A stretch of 7,703 nt of DNA from Dehalococcoidia bacterium. Lineage in GTDB: Bacteria; Chloroflexota; Dehalococcoidia; SAR202; UBA11138. Position numbers and translations under genes: made by a program. The stretch spans positions 1-7,703 of the forward strand of contig JAAXHZ010000400.1 of the NCBI GenBank assembly GCA_012270625.1, read 5' to 3'. Shown piece by piece: positions 1 to 6,140 of the stretch. Every line of letters begins with the position of its first letter. Position 1 is the stretch's first letter. Under the pieces are notes generated by a model. That model saw only the letters and a program-made list of their open reading frames with translations. It had not been told where the DNA came from and did not search any database.

Positions 1-641
1 CCGGTGCCATGAGTGCTCGAAGTGTCTATCCTCTCCGACGTATATGTGAAGAAGTCTGAGCCGTCGTACAGTATGTCGGTGGCCGGCCCTTCGAGGTGAC
101 CGCCCTTCACGACAGCGTTCCGCGCGCCACACTCCTCTACCAGCATCTTTGCGGCTTCCTTGAGATCATCAACGCTGCTGATCTCAAGTCCTGTGAGCGC
201 CTCCGCCTCTCGGCTGTTAGGAGTCACCACGGTCGCCATGGGGACCAGAACGTCCCGCATGGCTTCGACAGCGTCTTCCCGGAGCAGTCTGTTGCCGCTC
301 GTGGCTACCATCACCGGGTCAATGACGACTGTTGTGAGATTGTGGTGGACCAGCCTCTCAGCGACTGTTTCTATAATGGCATGGCTGGAAAGCATACCCG
401 TCTTGACCGCGTCGGCGCCGATGTCAGCCACTATCGCGTCGATCTGGTCCTCGATGAGCGATTCCGGCATCTCAAGCACGTTTGTCACGGCAACCGTATT
501 CTGCGCGGTGATAGTCGTAATCGCAGAGGTTCCGAAGACGCCAAGCGCCGCGAATGTCTTTAGGTCGGCTTGGATTCCGGCGCCTCCCCCTGAATCCGAC
601 CCCGCGATTGTCATTGCCCTATATACGTGTGGTGTGGTCAT
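1..641 (-). CDS. thiD: Hydroxymethylpyrimidine/phosphomethylpyrimidine kinase, 3' end cut by window edge
   Basis: ThiD phosphorylates hydroxymethylpyrimidine and then its monophosphate with ATP, giving the pyrimidine diphosphate used by ThiE in cytosolic thiamine synthesis. The 213 visible residues carry ribokinase-fold landmarks of the family: [20 protein letters not shown] at residues 11-30 (substrate-binding N-terminus), a VKTGML stretch at 79-84, [10 protein letters not shown] at 107-116, [14 protein letters not shown] at 138-151 and VVKGGH at 177-182. The window ends inside the STHGTG motif (209 onward), so the catalytic residue just after the anion hole, and roughly the last 50 residues of a normal 260-270-residue protein, are not seen. 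The ATG at 641 is preceded by GGAAG with an 8-base gap, inside the last codons of the small gene at 647-796; the 5-base spacing suggests co-transcription and coupling. I saw no frameshift. The family call is firm; in-vivo substrate specificity is inferred. Confidence 0.95.
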   Translation of the reverse strand, partial: MTTPHVYRAMTIAGSDSGGGAGIQADLKTFAALGVFGTSAITTITAQNTVAVTNVLEMPESLIEDQIDAIVADIGADAVKTGMLSSHAIIETVAERLVHHNLTTVVIDPVMVATSGNRLLREDAVEAMRDVLVPMATVVTPNSREAEALTGLEISSVDDLKEAAKMLVEECGARNAVVKGGHLEGPATDILYDGSDFFTYTSERIDTSSTHGT

Positions 642-646
642 TTTGG

Positions 647-796
647 TCACTTCCGTTGGCGGGATGGGTTGCGACTCTTCTTCAAGATGAGATCTTGCAG
701 CGTCCTCACGCTGGAGCCTGACACGCCCATCCGACGCCGCTTACGCCGCTTGCTCTCGCGCCGTTCCCCTTTCGTCTGTCGGTCATGTTCCTCCAT
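647..796 (-). CDS. Small very basic conserved-looking protein, 49 aa, upstream of thiD
   Basis: This is an open frame of 49 codons read by eye from ATG at 796 to TGA at 649-647. The product has three parts: a charged head ([16 protein letters not shown]), an arginine/lysine cluster ([16 protein letters not shown], residues 17-32), and a short amphipathic stretch [10 protein letters not shown] followed by a basic tail. It has about 18 Arg/Lys and no predicted membrane segment. A GGGGAAG sequence lies 6 bases before the ATG. The stop lies 5 bases before the thiD start, and the thiD ribosome site is inside this frame, which supports real translation. Function is unknown. A role in nucleic-acid or ribosome binding is only suggested by charge, and the pattern [22 protein letters not shown] reminds me, without proof, of other tiny Chloroflexota proteins. 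An alternative start is Met23 (730). It could also be a leader frame whose translation tunes thiD. Confidence 0.6.
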   Translation of the reverse strand: MEEHDRQTKGERRESKRRKRRRMGVSGSSVRTLQDLILKKSRNPSRQRK

Positions 797-899
797 TGTA
801 TTCTTCCCCAGGGACTTGCGACTCCTGTCACCGCTGATTGGCGTCGCTACATGCTAGCATTTCCATGAGACGCGGGCATGATCTAGTTCCACTCTGAAG

Positions 900-3800
900 T
901 TATGAAATCGGAATTTTAGCCTTCACTACCGTGCCATTGCCAGGAGAGCTGATGATGTCCACGTCACCACGCAGCAGCCGCGCACGCTGTCTCATACCCG
1001 TCAGACCAAAGCCTCCCCGGCCACCTCCGATCCGAATGCCCTCGGGATCGAATCCGACCCCGTCGTCGCTTACGGTCAGCGTGACCGTGTCGAGCTCGAA
1101 GTCCAGCGTTACCCGTACCTCGTTCGCATCTGCGTACTTGCGGGTGTTGGTCAGCGACTCTTGGCAGATTCGCAGCATCGCCGCCTGTGTGGCCGCCGTA
1201 AGCTCCCGGCGCGCGCCAAGTAGAGTGAATTCAGCGCTTCCGCTAATGGTTGCGGCGAACCGCTGGACCTCGTCCGCAATGATGACATCGAGGGGATTTC
1301 TCTCCAGGACCTCTGGAAGCAGATTCCACACCGACCGTCTGGCTTCGGCGAGACACTCTCTCGCAATTCCCTTAGCCACGCTGATGTGTTCCCGCAGTCG
1401 GTCTGGGTCTTCTTCCATCGAGTCCTCGCCCGCCTCGAGCTGGATAACGATACCGGTAAAGCCCTGCGCCAGCGTGTCGTGGATCTCCCTCGCCATGCGG
1501 TTCCGCTCTTCCAGCACCGCCATGTCGCGTGTCTCGTCGAATATCCGGGCATTTTCTATGGCGACCGCCAGCTGGTTGGCCAGGGTCTGCGCGATCAGCA
1601 TGTCGATGTCGTCGAAACCGTCCTTTTCCTCGGAGTACAGATCCAGAACGCCCACTACCACGTCGCCCTGCTTTATCGGCATCGCGAGCTCTGACTGGAC
1701 GTGCACGCTCTCAAGTCCGAGGTCCGAGTAGAAAAGGTCACTTGACACGTCCCCGGTTATCCAGGGAAGTCCTGTGCCCGCAACATGTCCGACGATTCCT
1801 TCCCCTCCTACGCTCATTCGCGTTCCACGCATGGGCAGGTTATCGTCGCTGGAATCTACGGCCTGAAGCACGATCGCCTGTTCACTTTCGTCCACCAGGA
1901 AGACGCCCACGATGTGATACCCGAACGTCTCACGCACCAGCTGAACGACGTGGGGGAGCAGTTCGCTCAGGGTCAGGACAGCGCTCACGTTCAGAGCCAC
2001 CGCGTTAATGGCTGCCATCTGCTCGTTTCTCCGCCGCTCCAGCTCGAAAATCCGCGCATTCTCGAGGGCGATGCCTATCTCCTGCGCTAATGCCTGAAGC
2101 ACCACCTGGTCCGCCTCATCGAAAGCGTTCAGACTTCGGCTTCGTGAGTGCAGCACGCCTAGCGCATGACCTCCAGCCGATACCTGGACGGTCACAGACG
2201 ATCTGGCGGATGAATTCTCTTGAAGAGGGATGTAGCGGGGTTCGGCCGAGACGTCAGGGACTATGATCGGCTTGCCCGTGGCAGCCACCAGACCGGTTAT
2301 CCCCTGCCTGTCGCTGCCGTTGTCGAGCGAACGCCGTACAGGAGCTTGAAGCTGCGGATTCGCCTTCGGTGAAAACACAAGCTCGTCGTCCTCGATTATG
2401 CCCAGCGCTGTGGTCTCATATCCCAGCGCTGTAGCTCCAATCTCACCAATGCTCGTGAGAAGCTCGTCTGGGTCCCGGATAGAGGTGAGTCTGCGTCCCA
2501 CTTCTCCAACTTTCCGAAACTGCTCCGCGCGCCGTTGCTCATGAGCAAAGAACTGTTGAATCTGCTCATATAGCTGTGAATTGGCTACCGCTCCCCCAAT
2601 CTGTGCCGATACCTTCTCAGCAGCTTCCAGGTCTCGTTCTCCGTACGCCTGCTCGGATCGAGAGCCGATCCACAGCACAGCTATAGCCTGGTTGTTGGAG
2701 ATCAGTGGAACTGCCAGGAAAGAGCGAAGCCCGTTCCGCCACACCGGTAGCAGCCCGGGGTACTTTTCGATCGCCTCCGCCTCTGTCTTGGGCTGGTAGA
2801 GTACCGGACAACGGGTGAGGAATGCCTCAGCAGTAGCCGTCCCTTCCATGGAATAGAGCTGGTTCAGGCGACGTTCTGGTATTGACATGCCGGCCATGTA
2901 TGCCACGCTGAACTCATTCTCATCGGGATCGACGTTCATGATGGCGACCATGTCCGACGGAATCAGCCGCTTTGTCTGCTCTGCGAATCGGTCATAGACC
3001 AGGCTGATGTCCAGAGATGAGCCGACAATCCTGCCGATCTCAGCCATTACCGCGTTCTCTTCGGCGGCAGCTCTGAACCGTTCCTCTGATTCGGCCAACT
3101 CGCTGGTTCGTGTCGCGACCCGCTCTTCCAGCTCGGCATAGTAAGCCTTCAGCGCCTGCGCCATCAGGTTGAACTGCTGTGCCAATTCCTGGACTTCATC
3201 GCCCGTATTGGCCTGTATGGTGTAGTCGAAGTCGCCGCTGGCGATCCGCTGCGCGCCTGCGTTCAGCTCCCTTATTGGCCTGAGCGCCCTGCCAATAGAG
3301 AACCATATGCCTCCAATCGCCAGAGTTGCTCCTAGCACGAGAAGACCCAAGACCATCAGGCTTGAATTCAGGATCGGTCGCTCCACATCCGACCAGCGTT
3401 GATGAGTGATCACACCCCAATCGGTTCCCGGCACTGGCGAGAACGCGGAGATCACACGTTCCCCGGTTGGCGCCGTCGATAAGTTGGCGCCGCTTGCTCC
3501 TTCTGTCACCTTGACAACAGGTGGATACTCCGTGAAGTCCTGCCCAATCAGATCGGTTCTGCTGTGGAAGATGGACCGTCCTGTTCCATCCACGAGGTAT
3601 GTAAGGCTCTCGGTTCCGGATGTTATGTGCAGGGAGTCCCAAAGAACGGCGCTCATCAGCGCACCGTCCAAGGCCCCTGTTCCAGAGACTACGCCGATGA
3701 ATTCCTGTTCATCATTCAAGACGGGCACCGAGAAACGAACCGCGTAGCGCCCACTTGTCGGTTCAGTGAAAACGTCCGAATAGCCGGGAGCTAGAGATGT

Positions 3801-4202
3801 CCGCATTTCGTCGATCGTAGAGTAGCGCGGGAGTTCGGAAGCATCCCCGCCGAGGCTGTCCCATATCGGGATGCCATTCTGATCGTACAGCGTGACTCCA
3901 CCGTCGAACGACTGCAAGTATCCTCTGGACAGCGCCACCGACAACCGACTTGTGACCGTGTCTAACGCTCGGACATCAGAGTTGCCCGCAACGGTCTCTA
4001 AGATTCTGGTATGGCGCACCAGCGCGTCACTCAACTGGTGGGCGGTCAGTCTCGCCAGCTGCGAATCACGCTCCTCCACCATCGTCAGCACCGTTGCGCC
4101 GTATTGGTAGAGGGCTATGATCGCCACGATAATTAAGATCACTGAACCGGGAATGAGCGCGGCCAGCAATACCTTTGCCTGTAGGTTTCTCAGAAAAGAC
4201 AT
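900..4202 (-). CDS. Membrane sensor histidine kinase: Cache, HAMP, three GAF, HisKA_3, HATPase (NarL/LiaS type)
   Basis: This 1100-residue kinase should sense an outside signal and phosphorylate a NarL-type response regulator. In order: a membrane segment at about 13-33; an extracytoplasmic double-Cache-like region at 34-275 (YAVRFSVPVL at 153, GTDWGVITHQ at 259); a second membrane segment at about 282-303; HAMP at 304-357; a coiled coil at 345-385; and GAF-like domains at about 390-545, 565-718 and 735-888. Then come HisKA_3 (EERNRMAREIHDTLAQG, His908 the likely phospho-acceptor) and HATPase_c at about 1008-1100, with N box QESLTNTRKYA (Asn1019), DDGVGFD (Asp1046 or 1047) and the GGFGLTGM glycine loop at 1063-1070. 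All core catalytic motifs look intact. The ATG at 4202 has a strong GGAGGTG 7 bases upstream. No receiver or response-regulator gene lies in the window, so it is orphan here. Ligands of Cache and GAF domains cannot be told from sequence. Confidence 0.93.
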   Translation of the reverse strand: MSFLRNLQAKVLLAALIPGSVILIIVAIIALYQYGATVLTMVEERDSQLARLTAHQLSDALVRHTRILETVAGNSDVRALDTVTSRLSVALSRGYLQSFDGGVTLYDQNGIPIWDSLGGDASELPRYSTIDEMRTSLAPGYSDVFTEPTSGRYAVRFSVPVLNDEQEFIGVVSGTGALDGALMSAVLWDSLHITSGTESLTYLVDGTGRSIFHSRTDLIGQDFTEYPPVVKVTEGASGANLSTAPTGERVISAFSPVPGTDWGVITHQRWSDVERPILNSSLMVLGLLVLGATLAIGGIWFSIGRALRPIRELNAGAQRIASGDFDYTIQANTGDEVQELAQQFNLMAQALKAYYAELEERVATRTSELAESEERFRAAAEENAVMAEIGRIVGSSLDISLVYDRFAEQTKRLIPSDMVAIMNVDPDENEFSVAYMAGMSIPERRLNQLYSMEGTATAEAFLTRCPVLYQPKTEAEAIEKYPGLLPVWRNGLRSFLAVPLISNNQAIAVLWIGSRSEQAYGERDLEAAEKVSAQIGGAVANSQLYEQIQQFFAHEQRRAEQFRKVGEVGRRLTSIRDPDELLTSIGEIGATALGYETTALGIIEDDELVFSPKANPQLQAPVRRSLDNGSDRQGITGLVAATGKPIIVPDVSAEPRYIPLQENSSARSSVTVQVSAGGHALGVLHSRSRSLNAFDEADQVVLQALAQEIGIALENARIFELERRRNEQMAAINAVALNVSAVLTLSELLPHVVQLVRETFGYHIVGVFLVDESEQAIVLQAVDSSDDNLPMRGTRMSVGGEGIVGHVAGTGLPWITGDVSSDLFYSDLGLESVHVQSELAMPIKQGDVVVGVLDLYSEEKDGFDDIDMLIAQTLANQLAVAIENARIFDETRDMAVLEERNRMAREIHDTLAQGFTGIVIQLEAGEDSMEEDPDRLREHISVAKGIARECLAEARRSVWNLLPEVLERNPLDVIIADEVQRFAATISGSAEFTLLGARRELTAATQAAMLRICQESLTNTRKYADANEVRVTLDFELDTVTLTVSDDGVGFDPEGIRIGGGRGGFGLTGMRQRARLLRGDVDIISSPGNGTVVKAKIPIS

Positions 4203-4209
4203 TGCCCAG

Positions 4210-4216
4210 CACCTCC
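4210..4216 (-). promoter_or_regulatory. Ribosome binding site of the sensor kinase gene
   Basis: On the minus strand this reads GGAGGTG, followed by a 7-base spacer before the ATG at 4202. It is one of the strongest Shine-Dalgarno matches in the window and fixes the kinase start at the codon that leaves a short positively charged head (MSFLRNLQAK) before the first membrane segment. Confidence 0.8.
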
Positions 4217-4244
4217 AAGCTAACTGGGTGAGGCATGTCCTTTC

Positions 4245-4272
4245 ATACTACTACGGTCGCTGACGCCGTCAA
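4245..4272 (-). promoter_or_regulatory. Candidate sigma70-type promoter for the sensor kinase
   Basis: On the minus strand a -35 box TTGACG (4272-4267, 5 of 6 to consensus) is followed after 16 bases by TAGTAT (4250-4245, 4 of 6 to TATAAT). Transcription would start near 4238, leaving a leader of about 35 bases with the ribosome site at its end. It lies downstream of the inverted repeat that follows the PDZ gene, which suits the kinase being its own transcription unit. The call rests only on box match and position. Confidence 0.45.
4261..4271. promoter_or_regulatory. Short palindrome overlapping the -35 box, possible operator
   Basis: The sequence TGACG-C-CGTCA is a perfect 5-bp inverted repeat around one central base, and it covers most of the candidate -35 box of the kinase promoter. 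Such a placement would suit a dimeric repressor or an autoregulating response regulator. A 5-bp arm can occur by chance, so this is a weak call. Confidence 0.25.
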
Positions 4273-4310
4273 CTTCAAATGCATGTGAGGGGGGGGTCTT
4301 CGGCTGTTTG

Positions 4311-4354
4311 AGAGACAGGCAGGCCCCGCATTCACGCGGGGCCTGCCTGTCTCT
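4311..4354 (-). terminator. 19-bp perfect inverted repeat at the end of the PDZ gene, terminator-like
   Basis: The arms at 4311-4329 and 4336-4354 are exactly complementary over 19 bases, with a 6-base loop ATTCAC and a very GC-rich core (GGCCCCGC against GCGGGGCC). The outer edge overlaps the TAG stop of the PDZ gene at 4355-4353. In minus-strand RNA the stem is followed by CAAACAGCC, not a U-run, so it is not a textbook intrinsic terminator. It could stop transcription with help from a factor, or protect the 3' end of the PDZ mRNA. Confidence 0.6.
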
Positions 4355-5384
4355 ACATCCTGTCGTTCGGCTGGACCCCGATATCCTCCGACGCCTTCTC
4401 GATCATGGCCTTCAGGTCTGCCATGTGACTGCTGTCACGCCACCTGCCTCCACCATCGAATTTGAAACGCTTGCCGCCCCGGAAGAAGTGCTTGCCCTCC
4501 CTGGGACGTTCGCCCTGATGAACCATCTTCACTTCTCCATCGACATCGATGACCAGCGTGTCGTCATCGGTATTCAATGCTCCGAGGTCTCCGTTGCGAT
4601 TCATCATAACCTTCGTGTCATCGGTGATAGTGTAGTCGATGGGATCACTCCCATCCCTCGGACTGAGCGTGAAGGCGCCTGCCGTGGTATCTATATTCGA
4701 GAGCGTGCCAGCGACTGCCCGATAGATGCTGAAGCTGCCGTCCTCGTTCTCTAATACGGTCCGGCTGTGTACGACTCGACCACCTAAATCTGCGAAAGCG
4801 CCCAACTTCCCCTTGCCGAGACGCGGGAAACTGAACTCGGATGACGGATACTTCTTGCTCGATCTGTACGCTCTTAATGAATGTGACAGTGTGTCGCGTT
4901 CGCCCACTGTGACGTCCACCGTCTGGCTGGCGCCGTCTCTGACAATCGTGAGCGTGATCGTCGCGCCAGAACCCGCTTCCGCTATCGCATCGACCAAATC
5001 GCCTGTGCCGTCAATTGTGGCGCCATCGACCGCGGTTATCACATCCCCGGACATCAGCACGCCATCTGAAGGACTGTCTTCTTGTACGCGGACTACCTCT
5101 ACCGAGCCGTCCTCGTTCTCGAAGATGGCAACGCCGATGTACGGTTCCGCGTTATCGGAATCTTCTTCGTCTTCATCTGAAGCCTGCAGCTGACCCAACT
5201 GGTCTGGCCGGGTAACTTGCGACGGTGTTTCTACGTCGGCGCTGAGTCGTTCCTGCGTCTCCTGACCTTCATCCATGTCATGTGTAGATGCTTGAGTAGA
5301 GAATGGATTGAATGCTATGACCGAGATCAGCGCGAGGCCCGCTAGAGCCATGAGCCCGGCCACTCCTACGGTTTTGACGCTCAT
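4353..5384 (-). CDS. Membrane-anchored PDZ-domain protein with a DUF5666-like second half, no protease domain
   Basis: The 343-residue product begins with a signal or signal-anchor segment (VGVAGLMALAGLALISVIAF, residues 6-25), with no lipobox cysteine. There follows an acidic, probably flexible linker (about 35-80, including ASDEDEEDSDNAEP), then a PDZ domain at about 81-163. The loop PYIGVAI stands where PDZ domains bind peptide C-termini, and SPSDGVLMSGDVITAVDG is the usual core. Residues about 205-292 look like a beta-rich DUF5666/OB-type domain (GTLSNIDTTAGAFTLSP, DYTITDDTKV, DTLVIDVDGEV). The tail is basic and Gly-rich (FFRGGKRFKFDGGGR), then a short helix. No trypsin-like catalytic triad is present, so this is not HtrA/DegP; binding or scaffolding of exported proteins is inferred. 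The ATG at 5384 has AGGAG 9 bases upstream. The next minus-strand gene is the sensor kinase, 150 bases away; a link between them is speculative. Confidence 0.85.
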   Translation of the reverse strand: MSVKTVGVAGLMALAGLALISVIAFNPFSTQASTHDMDEGQETQERLSADVETPSQVTRPDQLGQLQASDEDEEDSDNAEPYIGVAIFENEDGSVEVVRVQEDSPSDGVLMSGDVITAVDGATIDGTGDLVDAIAEAGSGATITLTIVRDGASQTVDVTVGERDTLSHSLRAYRSSKKYPSSEFSFPRLGKGKLGAFADLGGRVVHSRTVLENEDGSFSIYRAVAGTLSNIDTTAGAFTLSPRDGSDPIDYTITDDTKVMMNRNGDLGALNTDDDTLVIDVDGEVKMVHQGERPREGKHFFRGGKRFKFDGGGRWRDSSHMADLKAMIEKASEDIGVQPNDRM

Positions 5385-5494
5385 GTCGGGATTCTCCTGT
5401 TCCTTAATTGACGGAATGTTCCATTTGAGCCTGCTCGCGTACTACAACGCACGCATTGGCAAACAGTTAGCCCACCATCGGGGTGATCGCTCAG

Positions 5495-5500
5495 TTGACA
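5495..5500 (+). promoter_or_regulatory. Consensus -35 hexamer TTGACA in the divergent intergenic region
   Basis: The 195-base gap between the PDZ start (5384, minus) and the GTG start at 5580 (plus) contains one perfect TTGACA. The best -10 at a 17-base spacing is poor (GAACCT at 5518-5523), so this is a partial promoter call for the plus-strand pair. No convincing minus-strand promoter for the PDZ gene was found in the same gap. Confidence 0.25.
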
Positions 5501-5566
5501 AGTGTCGCCAGTGTTGAGAACCTTTCACCGACAGCCGACTTACAGAACGAGAATCCCATGACTACG

Positions 5567-5572
5567 AAGGAG
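5567..5572 (+). promoter_or_regulatory. Ribosome binding site deciding a GTG start
   Basis: AAGGAG followed by a 7-base spacer (CTGACTC) precedes GTG at 5580. It supports GTG as the start of the galactose-binding-like gene. The ATG at 5558 is in another frame and is not a competitor. Confidence 0.75.
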
Positions 5573-5579
5573 CTGACTC

Positions 5580-6140
5580 GTGCCTACTGTCACCCTCGAT
5601 ATCGAAGACCCTGCTGTGCTCGCCGACCTTGGCACTGCGTGGCGGTTCGGCCCAGGATGGGAGCCTGGCGAGCTCAATGAGGGTTTGGTCTCCCAAGCGT
5701 CTGACAGTCCGGCGCGTCTGGCGGAATACGATGACTCCTCTTGGGAGGTCATAGACGATGTGGAAGCTGGGGGTAAGAGCAAGCCGTCCGGCAGGCCAGA
5801 GCACCCCGGCATTAGGAAGAAGCGCTCTGAAGGTCTCACGTTCGGCTGGTACAGGATCGCCGTGTCGCTGCCTGAAACGGTTGGCGACTTCCAGGTCGAA
5901 GGCTCGACCGTCTGGTTCGAGACCAGCATCGACGACTACGGGGAGATCTGGATCGATGGCGAGTGGGATAGAGACGCGGGCGCGGTCAATGGTTTCAACG
6001 TCACAAACAGAGTGAAGGTCACTGACGACGCCAGACCGGGGGCAACTCACGTCATCGCGTGTCTCTGTGTCAATGGCCCGCTGGCCCGACCTGGCGGAGG
6101 CATCTTCATGCGCTACGCCCACCTGGACTTCGAGAGATGA
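5580..6140 (+). CDS. Stand-alone galactose-binding-like (beta-jellyroll) domain protein, 186 aa
   Basis: There is no signal peptide or membrane segment, so a cytosolic location is likely. The sequence has the look of the jellyroll sugar-binding domain found at the N-terminus of family 2 glycoside hydrolases and of some SMP-30/gluconolactonase-type proteins. Landmarks are YDDSSWEVID at 50-59, FGWYRIAVSLPE at 88-99, STVWFETSIDDYGEIWIDGE at 109-128, NGFNVTNRVKVTDDARPG at 137-154 and a closing HLDFER. No catalytic domain follows: the protein stops after this one domain. Its stop overlaps the start of the Lon-domain gene as ATGA, so the two should be co-translated. The GTG start is backed by AAGGAG 7 bases upstream. 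Binding of a carbohydrate is inferred from fold resemblance; no substrate can be named, and it may instead be a subunit of a larger enzyme encoded elsewhere. Confidence 0.75.
   Translation: MPTVTLDIEDPAVLADLGTAWRFGPGWEPGELNEGLVSQASDSPARLAEYDDSSWEVIDDVEAGGKSKPSGRPEHPGIRKKRSEGLTFGWYRIAVSLPETVGDFQVEGSTVWFETSIDDYGEIWIDGEWDRDAGAVNGFNVTNRVKVTDDARPGATHVIACLCVNGPLARPGGGIFMRYAHLDFER

Noticed and set aside
96..690. Plus-strand frames at 96-563 and 160-690
   Set aside because: The minus strand here reads as an unbroken ThiD, so these are its shadows.
796..801. TACAAT on the minus strand as a -10 box for thiD
   Set aside because: It matches 5 of 6, but it contains the start codon of the small gene and has no -35 box at a proper distance.
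642..899. TPP riboswitch upstream of thiD
   Set aside because: The thi-box core (CTGAGA and the conserved ACCTGATCTGG-like part) is not found on the minus strand before thiD, and the space is occupied by the small gene.
931..1731. Long plus-strand open frame opposite the kinase gene, and similar ones at 1529-2008, 3406-3747 and 4726-5193
   Set aside because: They lie fully antisense to clearly recognised genes, have low-complexity Ser/Arg/Pro-rich products, no family motif, and no good ribosome sites; they arise from the codon bias of the true strand.
5385..5579. Small plus-strand frames across the divergent spacer (5308-5517, 5483-5680)
   Set aside because: They run out of or into recognised genes in other frames, with no family likeness and no ribosome site.
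6059..6136. Upstream extension of the Lon-domain protein from 6059
   Set aside because: The extra 26 residues (MSLCQWPAGP and onward) do not resemble the family, and they overlap the end of the preceding gene; ATG at 6137 gives the usual start of the family.
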